Positions 1 through 8,884 of a DNA stretch of 64,000 nt are shown in pieces. Where the stretch lies: positions 434,001 through 498,000 of the forward strand of contig JAPNUO010000002.1 in the NCBI GenBank assembly GCA_026627065.1, in the 5' to 3' direction. Position 1 is the first letter of the stretch, and every line of letters begins with the position of its first letter. The notes beneath the pieces were generated by a model. That model ran no database searches. It saw only the letters and a program-made list of their open reading frames with translations, and had not been told where the DNA came from. The DNA is from Bacillota bacterium (GTDB lineage Bacteria > Bacillota > Sulfobacillia > Sulfobacillales > Sulfobacillaceae). A program made the position numbers and the translations under genes.

Positions 1-669
1 GGGGAAGAGGTGGCCGCGGGTATCCGGGATTCTGGCGGCACAGCGGAGTTTATTCAGGCGGACCTGGCTCATCCCGACGCGGTGAGCCAGGTGTTTCAGG
101 CGGTAGAGACCGCTTATGGGCACCTTAATCTTCTGCACTGCAACGCTGGCATCCAACGGTACGGCACCGTGGTGGAGACCTCTCCGGAACTGTGGGATGA
201 GGTCTTTCAGGCGAACGTCAAGAGCGCCTATTTGGCGACTCATTTCGGCATTCCGCTGATGACGGCGGGGCCGCGGGCCATCGTGCTGACGGCGTCGGTC
301 CAAGCCTTTGCGACGCAAACGCGCGTCGCCGCCTACACGGCGTCCAAGGGCGCCCTGATTGCGCTCACCCAAGCCCTGGCGGTGGATCACGCCGCCGACG
401 GCATTCGCGTGAATGCGATCGCCCCGGGGTCCGTGGATACCCCGATGTTGCGCTGGTCCGCAAGCCTTTTTGCCCAAGACGGCGAGGTCGATCGCCTGAT
501 TGCCCAATGGGGACGGAGCCATCCGCTGGGCCGCGTGGCCACGCCGGAGGAGGTCGCTGAGGTGGTCGCCTTTCTTCTGAGCCCGCGGGCGAGTTTTGTG
601 ACCGGCGCGACCTATCGCGTCGATGGCGGCCTCTTGGCTCAGCTACCGGTCGTGCTGCCTTCGTCTTAA
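1..669 (+). CDS. SDR-family NAD(P)-dependent oxidoreductase, 5' truncated by window edge
   Basis: Short-chain dehydrogenase/reductase acting on an alcohol or sugar-type substrate; the exact substrate cannot be read. The frame is open to base 1, and the N-terminal glycine-rich Rossmann motif lies outside the window, so about 30-40 residues are missing. Visible family marks are the CNAG turn (NNAG position), the active-site serine in TASVQ, the catalytic YTASK (YxxxK), PGSVDTPM after the active site, and the C-terminal [12 protein letters not shown] typical of classical SDRs. A GTG at 10 is an internal codon rather than the likely start. It lies upstream of a mutarotase-like gene and an aldo/keto reductase on the same strand, which suggests a sugar-oxidation/reduction context. 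Family call is firm, substrate is not. Confidence 0.9.
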   Translation, partial: GEEVAAGIRDSGGTAEFIQADLAHPDAVSQVFQAVETAYGHLNLLHCNAGIQRYGTVVETSPELWDEVFQANVKSAYLATHFGIPLMTAGPRAIVLTASVQAFATQTRVAAYTASKGALIALTQALAVDHAADGIRVNAIAPGSVDTPMLRWSASLFAQDGEVDRLIAQWGRSHPLGRVATPEEVAEVVAFLLSPRASFVTGATYRVDGGLLAQLPVVLPSS

Positions 670-800
670 CCTAGCAGCCAACGTATGGCCTCCCGCGTGT
701 GAAGTGCGGGAACTTGGTAGGGCCGTGAACCAAGGGGGGACCACAGCGGTTCCCATTATAGACCCAGTAAAGAATAAGAATGGAATGAAGGTGCTAGGCA

Positions 801-1790
801 TTGCTCGGAAAACGCGGGACGCGGTTGGAAAAGGGGTGGACCCTCTACCGGTATTCAGCGATCATCATGGAGAATGCCGCGATACGGGTCGTGATGTTGC
901 CGGGCAAGGGCATGGACATTGTCGAATGTCTTTATAAACCCCGCGATGTCGATGTCACGGCGGCGACGCCCTGGGGCTTCACTGAAGATGAGATCGGCAC
1001 GTTTCTCGACCGCTACGAAGGCGGATTTCAAATTGTATTTCCGAATGGCGGTCCTCCCAGCGACTATCGCGGAGCGTGGTTGGGACAACATGACGAAGTG
1101 GCGCTGGGGAGATGGCAGTGGCAGGACCATGAGGATGAGGCAGGCGTCTCCGTGACGGCCACCACGATGTTAAAAAAGACCCCCTTCCGGTATCAGCGCA
1201 AGGTGCAACTGAACGCCCAGGAGGCGGTGCTTCACCTCGAGGACACCGTGACCAATTTGTCGCCTTTTGAGCAGGAAGTGATGTGGGGGCAGCATCTCGC
1301 CTTCGGTCCTCCGTTTTTGTCGCCGTCTTGCCGGTTCGCTTCGGGCGCCCAAGAGGTCTTGGTCGTGGAGGAGTCACTGACCTCCCGGCGATTCAAGCCG
1401 GGACGGTATGCGTGGCCCTACGTCGAGCGTGCGGAAGGGGGACTGTGGGATTTACGTCAGGTGCCTGCTAAAGATGGGCGCCACGATATGGCCTACTTGG
1501 TGAACTTTTTAGAGGGGTGGTATACTCTCGAAAATCCGCAATTAGGGGTCGGGATTCGGGTGGAATGGGATACTGAGGCGTGGCCATGCTGCTGGGTGTG
1601 GCAGGAATGTGGGGCAGATGGCTATCCATGGTATGGACGCCACTACAGCCTGGGTTTGGAGCCGTTTCACGGCTATCCGACGCAAGGGTTATCCAATGCT
1701 ATTCGCAATGGCTCGACCCTGAAGATTAAGGGCGGCTGTGCCATAACAGGTTATATGAGGTTGGCACTATACGAGGTCAACGACGACTGA
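801..1790 (+). CDS. aldose 1-epimerase (galactose mutarotase)-like protein
   Basis: Galactose-mutarotase-fold, carbohydrate-binding protein of about 329 residues. Such proteins interconvert sugar anomers or bind modified sugars in the cytoplasm. Support comes from the N-terminal LPGKGMDIVE segment, the TPWGF segment, central beta-rich stretches, and a late GLEPFHGYP segment that places a Glu where family members carry a catalytic or binding acid. No signal peptide. The TTG start at 801 follows an in-frame TAG at 795-797 and has a GAAGG-like SD at 787-791; an ATG at 867 is a shorter alternative. It sits between the SDR and an aldo/keto reductase, which fits a sugar pathway. It could be a DUF4432-type member rather than a true mutarotase. 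Confidence 0.75.
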   Translation: MLGKRGTRLEKGWTLYRYSAIIMENAAIRVVMLPGKGMDIVECLYKPRDVDVTAATPWGFTEDEIGTFLDRYEGGFQIVFPNGGPPSDYRGAWLGQHDEVALGRWQWQDHEDEAGVSVTATTMLKKTPFRYQRKVQLNAQEAVLHLEDTVTNLSPFEQEVMWGQHLAFGPPFLSPSCRFASGAQEVLVVEESLTSRRFKPGRYAWPYVERAEGGLWDLRQVPAKDGRHDMAYLVNFLEGWYTLENPQLGVGIRVEWDTEAWPCCWVWQECGADGYPWYGRHYSLGLEPFHGYPTQGLSNAIRNGSTLKIKGGCAITGYMRLALYEVNDD

Positions 1791-1836
1791 GACCTCGTGA
1801 AATGTCTGTGTAAAGATATTCGAGGAGGGGCACATC

Positions 1837-2835
1837 ATGCAATACCGATACATGGGCAAGGCTAATGTCAAGGTCAGCACCATTTGCCTCGGAACCATGC
1901 ACTTTGGCACGCGAACGGATGAAAAAGAGGCCTTTCGGATTATGGACCGGGCGTTGGACATGGGAATCAATTTCTTTGACACGGCGAATGTGTACGGCGG
2001 GGGCGGACTGACCGAAGAAATCATCGGACGCTGGTTCCAGCAAGGCGGGGGACGGCGAGATCGCGTCGTGCTGGCGACCAAAGTCTACGGGCAAATGGTC
2101 CGCGGCGAGGCGGTGCCGCCCAACGAAGAACGCGGGCTGTCCCTGTATAAGGTGAGAAATCACGTGGAAGGGTCTTTGCGGCGTCTGCAGACGGACCATA
2201 TCGACCTGTATCAGGTGCATCACATTGACCGGCACATTTCGCCGGAAGAATTTTGGACCATCTTTGATACGCTGGTGGCGGACGGCAAGGTGTTGTACAC
2301 AGGCACTAGCAACTTTCCGGGCTGGGGTTTGGCCAAATATCAGATGGCGGCGCTTCAGCGCGGCAGTCTGGGCATTGTGTCGGAGCAGGCCCAATACAAT
2401 CTGTTGAGCCGCTATCCCGAATTGGAAGTGATCCCGGCCGCGCAGGAATTCGGCATTGGGATCATGGTGTACATGCCTCTGGCGGGTGGACTGCTGACGG
2501 GAAAGACAGAGCGGGTGCCGGGATCGCGCACGCAGGCGGTCGCCGAGGAATATGCCATGGGACAACGAATGGACGAGCTTCTGCGCGAATTTTCGGCCCT
2601 GTGCCGCGAACTCGGGGAACCTGAGCACGTGGTCGCGTTGGCGTGGACGCTCGCGAACCCGGGCGTGTATACGGCCATCGTCGGTGCCCGGACAGTCGAG
2701 CACTTGGACGGACTCGAGCGGGCCGCGGAGTTGCGGCTCTCGGAAGAGGTGCTGCAGCGCCTCAACGACCTCTTTCACATCCGCTATAGCCGCCCCCTGA
2801 AAGCCGGGCCGGCACCGGAAGCGTTTGCGTGGTGA
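1837..2835 (+). CDS. aldo/keto reductase
   Basis: Cytoplasmic NADPH-dependent reductase of the aldo/keto reductase superfamily, 332 residues, full length. The catalytic tetrad is visible: Asp in NFFDTANVYGGG, Tyr four positions on, Lys in VLATKVYG, and His in YQVHHID. The C-terminal NADPH-binding AIVGARTVEHLD is also typical. The start is supported by a strong SD (GAGGAGGGG, 1821-1829). It begins 46 bases after the mutarotase-like gene and is probably co-transcribed with it. A hairpin followed by T-rich sequence lies about 100 bases beyond the stop. The substrate is likely a sugar aldehyde or keto-sugar, judged only by the neighbours. Confidence 0.92.
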   Translation: MQYRYMGKANVKVSTICLGTMHFGTRTDEKEAFRIMDRALDMGINFFDTANVYGGGGLTEEIIGRWFQQGGGRRDRVVLATKVYGQMVRGEAVPPNEERGLSLYKVRNHVEGSLRRLQTDHIDLYQVHHIDRHISPEEFWTIFDTLVADGKVLYTGTSNFPGWGLAKYQMAALQRGSLGIVSEQAQYNLLSRYPELEVIPAAQEFGIGIMVYMPLAGGLLTGKTERVPGSRTQAVAEEYAMGQRMDELLREFSALCRELGEPEHVVALAWTLANPGVYTAIVGARTVEHLDGLERAAELRLSEEVLQRLNDLFHIRYSRPLKAGPAPEAFAW

Positions 2836-3201
2836 CTCAGAGGGAAGATGTCAGGGGTTGGTATTTCTGTTGAAATGTTGGGATGGCATCAAGGATTTCC
2901 TAGTCCCTATCGACGAAAATGCAAAGAGATCGGGCGCTAGACGAATGTCTGGCGCCTTTATATGCACAGAGCGGGAAGGTTGTCGTTTGATGCTAAGTTC
3001 TTCTGTCCTGTCTGGACCTGATTTTATGCAATTACGAATGCGTAGGATTCCTGAAGAGGATGCTTAGTGGGTTCTCCTCATTTGAGGAATGCAACAGATG
3101 CGAGTATGAACGCGCTCAAAAATGATCAAAAGAAGGCCAAGAACGATAATTGACGAGAGATGTGTAGCCGACGGAACTCCGGCGAGACGTACCAGTTTTC
3201 T
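2836..3201. other. intergenic region between convergent genes
   Basis: No convincing gene. The only open frame here (about 80 codons) overlaps the reductase end, lacks a usable SD and shows no family signature. The region holds one rho-independent-type hairpin at 2933-2956 and AT-rich flanks. The genes on both sides point inward. Confidence 0.6.
2933..2962 (+). terminator. rho-independent terminator after the aldo/keto reductase
   Basis: A 10-bp stem (arms 2933-2942 and 2947-2956, one G-T wobble) with loop GAAT is followed by TTTATAT. The T tract is short, so strength is uncertain. It probably ends the SDR/epimerase/reductase transcript and could also act on the facing agmatinase transcript. 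Confidence 0.65.
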
Positions 3202-4185
3202 TTATTCTTGCAAATTAAGATATACACACATGCCTTGCTCGTAATTTTTGGCTAGAACCGAGATACCTTCGTAAAAGAGATTGGCGGCCAAAAGCGAGGT
3301 AGGAGCGCCAGGCGCGTCGTATGGCGGCGCGACTTCCACAATGTCTAGCCCCACTAATCTTTTTCCCACAAGGGCACGCAAACACTCCAGAGCCTGCCAG
3401 CTGGTGAGGCCACCGACTTCAGGCGTGCCGGTGGCCATGGCATACGCGGGATCGACGACGTCGATATCCCAAGAGACATACAGGGGTTCGTTGGCCGGCA
3501 GGGTCTCCAGTATGGACCCCAAGGCCGCAAAAACCCCGTGATCGTGAAAATCTTTAATGGTTTTGACGACGATGTTGTGTTCGGCGGCATAGGCCAAATC
3601 GTCAGGGGAAAACTGCGAGCCCCGAATGCCCGCTTGGGCAACGCGGTGTAACAGCCCTTCTTCGAGGCAGCGCCGAAGCCAGGTACCATGAGTGTACTTT
3701 TGTCCCCAATAGGTATCCCAGAAATCAAAGTGTGAATCAAAATGTATCAGATTGAGGGGACCATGAACGCGCGCAAGTTCTCTTAGCACCGGCAAGGTGA
3801 TGGAGTGGTCACCCCCACAAACGAGGGGAACGATTCTTCGGGCGAGGAGGGGGCGCAGCGTGCGAGAAATTGCCTCAGCGGTGTCCTGAAACGACCCAGG
3901 AACGACATCTACATCTCCGTAATCGACCACATTGAAAACGTCGAATGGGCTGACATCGAGAAACAGGTGATAAGGGCGAAGAAGCCGCGAGCTTTCGCGT
4001 ACCGCTTGGGGACCCATACGGGCGCCGGTTCGAAAGGTGGTGCCGCCATCAAAGGGAATGCCAATAAACGCCACGTCAATGTCTTGGAGTTCCCGCTGGT
4101 ACGGCAAACGCGCAAATGTGCCTAATTGAGCAAATCGCGGGGAAACCAAGGCGTCCAGGGGGTACGTCTTTCGTGTACTCGTCAT
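3202..4185 (-). CDS. agmatinase/arginase-family ureohydrolase
   Basis: Mn-dependent ureohydrolase, 327 residues, most like agmatinase (agmatine to putrescine plus urea). The binuclear metal ligands are all in place: His in GGDHSITL, Asp/His/Asp in HFDSHFD, and the two Asp in SWDIDVVDP, followed by the family GTPEVGG loop. An alanine usual in HFDAHxD is Ser here, which is a mild variation. The ATG at 4185 is preceded by GAGGAGG. The gene lies 27 bases downstream of an amino-acid permease on the same strand, so the pair is likely an operon for uptake and cleavage of a guanidino compound. Guanidinobutyrase or a related ureohydrolase cannot be excluded. Confidence 0.85.
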   Translation of the reverse strand: MTSTRKTYPLDALVSPRFAQLGTFARLPYQRELQDIDVAFIGIPFDGGTTFRTGARMGPQAVRESSRLLRPYHLFLDVSPFDVFNVVDYGDVDVVPGSFQDTAEAISRTLRPLLARRIVPLVCGGDHSITLPVLRELARVHGPLNLIHFDSHFDFWDTYWGQKYTHGTWLRRCLEEGLLHRVAQAGIRGSQFSPDDLAYAAEHNIVVKTIKDFHDHGVFAALGSILETLPANEPLYVSWDIDVVDPAYAMATGTPEVGGLTSWQALECLRALVGKRLVGLDIVEVAPPYDAPGAPTSLLAANLFYEGISVLAKNYEQGMCVYLNLQE

Positions 4186-4212
4186 CGGCGTAGCCTCCTC
4201 GTGAATGCAAAA

Positions 4213-5649
4213 TTAGAATTCCTCTTTTCCAAGCTTTGCCCATGCGCGTCCGACAGCAGCTTCTCGGGCGGGGGAACGGGTGGCGACGCGAAACTGTATT
4301 GCTGCTGCTATGAGGATCATCATGCTGAATAATGCAGGGTAGATAAAGGGGGTACTGATGGGAAAAAAGGTGTAGAAAATGCCGAGCACGATGGTTGCCA
4401 AAGACAGGATGGGAAGCAGAACATGCACGATCCACCGAAGCTTTTCCGTTTTCCACGCGTAAAGCGGTAGGGCGACGTTGCCCAAAATGTGGCCAAGAAA
4501 TTCGCCCATGGTGGCGAGCAAAATGAGGACGATATATCCGGTGCCTGGTCCCCAAATGAGGGCTGCAAGCAATCCAAAGAGGGCTGCAATGATCCCAGTC
4601 CAGATGACGGAAACATGCGGGGTCAAATGTTTGGCATGGGTTTTGCCTAATTGATAAGGAAGAAGGCGCGCCTGCCCCATCGTCATAAAAAGCCGGCTAA
4701 CCACAATACTCGCCGCAATGTTCACGCCAACGAGACTGTTGATGACAAAGAGCGCAAACACGAGTTCCGGAATCCGTCCCAGGTAACGTTGAACCACGAG
4801 GAGACCGGGAATGCTACTGGAGGCAAAGTCGGCCATCCGGTGATAACCCCAGCCGACGGTAAAGGCATAAGACACCAACGCGAAAAGGGCGACTACCAGG
4901 ATGGTCGACCAGATCAACGCCTTCATGATGGTGCGATGTGGCATTCGCGACTCGCGTCCCAGGTACACAGTGGCGGTGGAACCGGACATGCCGAAGGCGG
5001 CGACCAAAAGGCCAATAACGAAGCCCCCAAGGCCTCCCGCAGCCAGATGGGGATTATATACGGCTAGAGTGTTATGGGTGTGGGGTGAAAAGACGATGAC
5101 GAGACTAATGAATACCAAGAGGACGATTTCCAAACATGCCGCGAATACAGCGTAGTTTAACGAAGTCCTGATGCCGAGATACGTCAGCAACGTCGATGGA
5201 ACGATCAGCAAAAGGGATAACGGTGCCCATAACCAGTGGGCCGGATGGCTAATACCCACGTCAGGCAGCAAGGACGAAACCAGAATGCCAAAAAAGATGG
5301 CGTTGGCAGGAATGAGGGCGATGTAATACACCGCGTAAGAGAGACCCGCCAGATATCCCCAAAGCGATCCCGCCCCCTTGGCCACAAAATACGCGACGCC
5401 ACCGGCACTAGCCAGTTTCCGACTAAATTGAAACGGAGTATTGACCCAGAGAGCGACGACGACAATGCCCAAGAGATATGCGAGCGGCAGGGCTCCCAGC
5501 GCGTAGGCAGCAGCGGCGGTCATGGCTACGGTGGTCGATGCGAGGGGACCATTCGCAACCAATCCCTGGGCAAACACGTGAAAAAACCCCACACTATTCT
5601 CAGCCAGACCACTAGGGTTCTGGGATTCGGGTGACGAGTGTTGAGCCAG
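4213..5649 (-). CDS. APC-family amino-acid/polyamine permease, probable CTG start
   Basis: Polytopic cytoplasmic-membrane transporter of the APC superfamily with about 12 hydrophobic segments. The N-terminal ENSVGFFHVFAQGLVANGP matches the conserved opening of these permeases, but the first conventional start codon (GTG at 5592) falls inside it. Upstream the frame stays open to a TAG at 5695-5697 with no ATG/GTG/TTG. A CTG at 5649 sits 6 bases after GAGGGG and would give 478 residues, so I choose it; the fallback is GTG 5592 (459 residues). It precedes the agmatinase by 27 bases. Likely cargo is an amino acid or agmatine-like compound, by context. Confidence 0.8.
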   Translation of the reverse strand: MAQHSSPESQNPSGLAENSVGFFHVFAQGLVANGPLASTTVAMTAAAAYALGALPLAYLLGIVVVALWVNTPFQFSRKLASAGGVAYFVAKGAGSLWGYLAGLSYAVYYIALIPANAIFFGILVSSLLPDVGISHPAHWLWAPLSLLLIVPSTLLTYLGIRTSLNYAVFAACLEIVLLVFISLVIVFSPHTHNTLAVYNPHLAAGGLGGFVIGLLVAAFGMSGSTATVYLGRESRMPHRTIMKALIWSTILVVALFALVSYAFTVGWGYHRMADFASSSIPGLLVVQRYLGRIPELVFALFVINSLVGVNIAASIVVSRLFMTMGQARLLPYQLGKTHAKHLTPHVSVIWTGIIAALFGLLAALIWGPGTGYIVLILLATMGEFLGHILGNVALPLYAWKTEKLRWIVHVLLPILSLATIVLGIFYTFFPISTPFIYPALFSMMILIAAAIQFRVATRSPAREAAVGRAWAKLGKEEF

Positions 5650-5811
5650 CCTGTTCCCCTCTTTTGCCAGAGATTCTCGAACCTCAGAAAATCTCTATGC
5701 GGATCGTTGGCTGATGTAGAGGTTAAATAAAAAAATTTCTCACCCAACTCAATACATGGAATAGATCGGAGACACTGCAAAAAAATCTTATATTGCCATT
5801 TATTATCCGAT

Positions 5812-5832
5812 ATGGTAATAATTGGTTATCAT
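5812..5832. promoter_or_regulatory. candidate operator of the GntR-LacI regulator
   Basis: The 21-bp pseudo-palindrome has arms ATGnTAA and TTAnCAT matching at 7 of 10 half-site positions. It lies just upstream of the preferred regulator start at 5851, where an autoregulated repressor would bind. AT-rich sequence upstream (5700-5800) could hold the promoter. The first ATG of this frame (5812) lies within it and is therefore less likely to be the start. Confidence 0.4.
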
Positions 5833-5850
5833 TTCCGTTGGGTGTTGAAG

Positions 5851-6969
5851 ATGTCGGTATTGCGTCCAACTGCGCGGGCATTGCTGGATATTTTCAAACA
5901 ATGGAATCCCGAAACCCGGGTTCCTTCTGAAAAAGAATTGGCCCGGCGGTTAAAAGTCAGCAGGGCTGACGTCGTCCAAGCGTTTAAAGAACTGGCCGAG
6001 TGCGACGTGATCACACGCGTGCAGAAGCGGGGAACCTTCGTCAATCCCCAAAATCAGTGGAAGGTGCCGGGGGCGGAGACCGGTCCTATCACCGGGATAG
6101 GGTTGATGGGACTTATCGTTCCCTGTTTGGACACCGCTTTTGATCGCCGATTGGTGTCGGGATTTCTTCGGGGGGCCAGGGAGAACGGTGCCGACGTGAT
6201 TATCCGCCTTTCTGAAAATAGTCCATCTCAAGAGACGGAAGCGTTTCGTGACCTAGCCAACGGAAAATGCGCAGGGATTGCCGTCTTTCCGTGCGAAAAT
6301 GAATTGCTCAACGAGGAGATCGTGACCTATCATTTGCGTCATTATCCGATTGTGCTCATTGATCGGTGGTTTCCGGGGTTTTCCTTTCATTGCGTGCGCT
6401 CGGACCATTATCAAGGCGGCGTATTAGCGGCCACGCACCTCCTGCAGGGCGGCTGCCATCGCATTGGCATCGTGGCCCGCGATTATCAAGAGCCCGACGG
6501 CACCGTGGCAGTTCGGGAGCGAATTCGGGGCATTGAAGACGCGTTGTTGGCGGTCAATGAACTTCCGCAGAGGAACGCGTATTGTTTTGGGCGCTTTGCC
6601 ACCCATGAAGCATTTGTCGATCGCATCTCAGAGAAGATTATTCAGGACCGCTCGCTGGATGGCGTGGTGACCATTCGGGCCAGCGACGCCCAGGCCTTTT
6701 ACGAAGCGTGGAGCGCTCACGGCTCGCGGTCACTGGGGTGGGTGACGTTTGACAGCTGGTATGACTATCCCGCGTTGTTTTCTTCTTTTTCCCTTGGCAT
6801 TGACTGGATGGACACCTTGCCCTGGGTGGATCAATCCGAATGGGAGATTGGCCGACGGGCTGCCGGGGTGTTGGCCAAAGTTATCGGCGATCCCCGCGTA
6901 CACATTGAAGAGATTCTTCCAGTAAAGCTCCAGACCGCCAAAAGTGCCCCTTCCACCGCGACCGTGTAA
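5851..6969 (+). CDS. GntR-LacI hybrid (AraR-like) sugar-responsive transcriptional regulator
   Basis: DNA-binding repressor with an N-terminal GntR winged helix (about residues 8-60; RVPSEKELARRLKVSR, then TRVQKRGTFV) fused to a LacI/periplasmic-binding-protein ligand domain to the C-terminus (GLIVPCLDTAFDRRLVSGFLRGA, then PIVLIDRWFPG). This architecture is known from AraR-type regulators. The ATG at 5851 (372 residues) is preferred over 5812 because the latter sits in a palindromic candidate operator with no SD. It lies immediately upstream of the sugar ABC transporter, which it probably controls in response to the imported sugar or a breakdown product. Confidence 0.85.
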   Translation: MSVLRPTARALLDIFKQWNPETRVPSEKELARRLKVSRADVVQAFKELAECDVITRVQKRGTFVNPQNQWKVPGAETGPITGIGLMGLIVPCLDTAFDRRLVSGFLRGARENGADVIIRLSENSPSQETEAFRDLANGKCAGIAVFPCENELLNEEIVTYHLRHYPIVLIDRWFPGFSFHCVRSDHYQGGVLAATHLLQGGCHRIGIVARDYQEPDGTVAVRERIRGIEDALLAVNELPQRNAYCFGRFATHEAFVDRISEKIIQDRSLDGVVTIRASDAQAFYEAWSAHGSRSLGWVTFDSWYDYPALFSSFSLGIDWMDTLPWVDQSEWEIGRRAAGVLAKVIGDPRVHIEEILPVKLQTAKSAPSTATV

Positions 6970-7012
6970 GACGCAACCAAAGTCCGAAGCTAATGAGGGA
7001 GGATACCTGAGC

Positions 7013-7933
7013 GTGATAGAAGTCCGGCATGATGCTGTACCCGAACGTCCCAAGCGACGGGGGGTGGGGCAAGAAGCCAAATGGGGATTGGCGTTCTTGT
7101 CAATGCCATCGGTTGTTATTCTGTTCTTTCTAGGGTTTCCCGTGGCCTGGGGGATTTACATTTCACTGACCAATTTGGCCTTGACTGGGGCCGACGCCGT
7201 CCATCCGAGCTTTATTGGCCTTCAGAATTACGCGCAGCTTTTCACGTCCTCGGAGTTTTGGCTGAGTGTCAAGGCGTCCTTAGAGTACTTAATTGGATCG
7301 GGACTCATTGGCCAAGTGGGACTGGGACTGGCGCTAGCGCTGCTTATTCGACGGTTGCCCGTGGGATTCCGCCAATTTCTGATGGGGTTGATTGTCCTCT
7401 CATGGGTCATTCCGGAAATTGTGACGGCGTTTATCTGGTCTTCGTATTTGCAAACGCCAGGCGGACTCTTCGACGTGGTGGTCGGGCTGTTTGGCATTGC
7501 CCCGCAGTCGTGGCTCTACCGCGACCCGATGACATTTTTGATCTTGGCTAACATTTGGCGAGGCACGGCGTTTTCGCTGCTGGTGTTTGGCGCCGCGATT
7601 GAGGCCATTCCCAAGGAACTCTTTGACGCCGCGCAGATCGATGGAGCCAACGGGGTGGCTATCCTGGGGCGGATTATTCTTCCGCTGATTCGCAATTCCA
7701 TGGCGACGGCCTTGGTGTTGATTACCCTCTGGACATTGTCCGATTTCACCCTGATTTACGTGTTGACGGCTGGGGGACCAGGTTACGCCACCGATGTCCT
7801 TCCCGTGTTTATTTATCAGAATTCCTTTACCTACTATGAGCTGGGATATGGCACCGCCCTTTCCGTCGTATTGTTGCTCATCGCGTCCGGATTGTCCCTG
7901 CTGTACCTCCGCTTGGTTGGCCGCGACTATTAA
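7013..7933 (+). CDS. sugar ABC transporter permease, MalF/UgpA type
   Basis: Inner-membrane permease of a CUT1-type carbohydrate importer, 306 residues with about six transmembrane segments. The family EAA loop is visible as EAIPKELFDAAQIDGANG. The GTG at 7013 has an SD (GAGGGAGG, 6995-7002) and avoids overlap with the regulator; an upstream in-frame start at 6944 would overlap the regulator and has no SD. It is followed after 22 bases by the second permease. No ATPase gene is in this operon, so a shared MsmX-type ATPase encoded elsewhere is expected. Confidence 0.92.
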   Translation: MIEVRHDAVPERPKRRGVGQEAKWGLAFLSMPSVVILFFLGFPVAWGIYISLTNLALTGADAVHPSFIGLQNYAQLFTSSEFWLSVKASLEYLIGSGLIGQVGLGLALALLIRRLPVGFRQFLMGLIVLSWVIPEIVTAFIWSSYLQTPGGLFDVVVGLFGIAPQSWLYRDPMTFLILANIWRGTAFSLLVFGAAIEAIPKELFDAAQIDGANGVAILGRIILPLIRNSMATALVLITLWTLSDFTLIYVLTAGGPGYATDVLPVFIYQNSFTYYELGYGTALSVVLLLIASGLSLLYLRLVGRDY

Positions 7934-7955
7934 ATGTCTCTCTTGAGGTGAAATC

Positions 7956-8786
7956 ATGATTGCACTGGCGAAAAGAATTGTGCTACCCACAGGGATGGGC
8001 ATTGTGTACATCATCATGGTACTCTTTTTTGGCCTGCCCTTGTTATGGCTCTTTAGTGCCGCGTTTAGCAAGGTCACCGGCATTGCCTGGGCTTGGCCCA
8101 CCGCCTTGACCTTTAGCAATTTTACCAACGTGTTCAAAAATCCAGGCGTCGGGCTCTCATTTTTAAATGCCGGCCTGTACTCCATCACCAGTTCACTGGT
8201 CGCCCTCTTTCTTGCGGCATTGGCCGGCTATCCGCTGTCGCGCTTTCGGTTTCGCGGGCGATTGGCCTACATGCTGACCATCTTGTTTATTACCGGCCTA
8301 CCCATTACCGCCATGATTGTTCCCATGTACGAAATGTTCCTGCGCTTAAACTGGGTGAATACGCGGTGGGCCGTAGTCCTCATGATGGGCGCGTTGGCGA
8401 CGCCCATTAGCATTTGGCTGCTGAAAGCATTCATCGACTCGGTGGATCCGGCGCTGGAGGAAGCGAGCTGGGTGGACGGCGCGAATCGCCTGGCGGGCTA
8501 TTTTCGCATCGTCGTGCCGCTGATGCGGCCGGGGCTGGTGGTTGTCTTCATTCTCAATTTCCTGGGCAGCTGGTCCAATTTTTACGTTCCGTTCGTCCTC
8601 TTCAGCAGCACCAGCAAGCTGCCGGTGGCCGTTACCATTTACGAATTTTTCGGCAACTATGGCCAGGTCTATTACGGGCAACTGGCGGCATTTTCTCTGC
8701 TGTACTCCGTTCCGGTCATCGGGCTCTATCTTCTGAGCGGCGGGCGGCTTGGCAGTACATTGAACGTGGGCGGTGTCAAGGGTTAA
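7956..8786 (+). CDS. sugar ABC transporter permease, MalG/UgpE type
   Basis: Second membrane subunit of the carbohydrate importer, 276 residues and about six membrane segments. The EAA loop appears as DSVDPALEEASWVDGANR, and the opening LPTGMGIVYIIMVLFFGLPLLW is the usual first segment. An ATG with GAGGTGAA SD supports the start. It pairs with the upstream permease and precedes a short coupled frame and the binding-protein gene. Confidence 0.92.
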   Translation: MIALAKRIVLPTGMGIVYIIMVLFFGLPLLWLFSAAFSKVTGIAWAWPTALTFSNFTNVFKNPGVGLSFLNAGLYSITSSLVALFLAALAGYPLSRFRFRGRLAYMLTILFITGLPITAMIVPMYEMFLRLNWVNTRWAVVLMMGALATPISIWLLKAFIDSVDPALEEASWVDGANRLAGYFRIVVPLMRPGLVVVFILNFLGSWSNFYVPFVLFSSTSKLPVAVTIYEFFGNYGQVYYGQLAAFSLLYSVPVIGLYLLSGGRLGSTLNVGGVKG

Positions 8787-8793
8787 TTCATCG

Positions 8794-8809
8794 CCACCAA
8801 AGGGGGTGG
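8794..8809 (+). promoter_or_regulatory. small hairpin overlapping a Shine-Dalgarno site
   Basis: CCACC (8794-8798) can pair with GGTGG (8805-8809) around AAAGGG, partly hiding the AGGGGG ribosome site of the following 23-codon frame. It is weak (5 bp) and may be chance. Confidence 0.3.
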
Positions 8810-8812
8810 TTT

Positions 8813-8884
8813 ATGAAGATCGTCGCGTCCGGACCAGGTATCAGGCGTTGTCGCCATCGGTGGTTGAATGATGAGGAGGTATGA
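8813..8884 (+). CDS. possible 23-residue leader peptide coupled to the binding-protein gene
   Basis: A short frame starts at ATG 8813 behind AGGGGG (8801-8806) and ends with TGA overlapping the ATG of the solute-binding gene (ATGA). The 23-residue product begins MKIVASGPG, is rich in Arg/His near the middle, and matches no family I know. The stop-start overlap would couple translation to the binding-protein gene, which may adjust its high expression. Coding status rests only on SD and overlap. Confidence 0.35.
   Translation: MKIVASGPGIRRCRHRWLNDEEV

Noticed and set aside
6944..7012. Upstream start of the MalF-like permease
   Set aside because: It overlaps the regulator and lacks an SD; GTG 7013 has a good SD and usual length.
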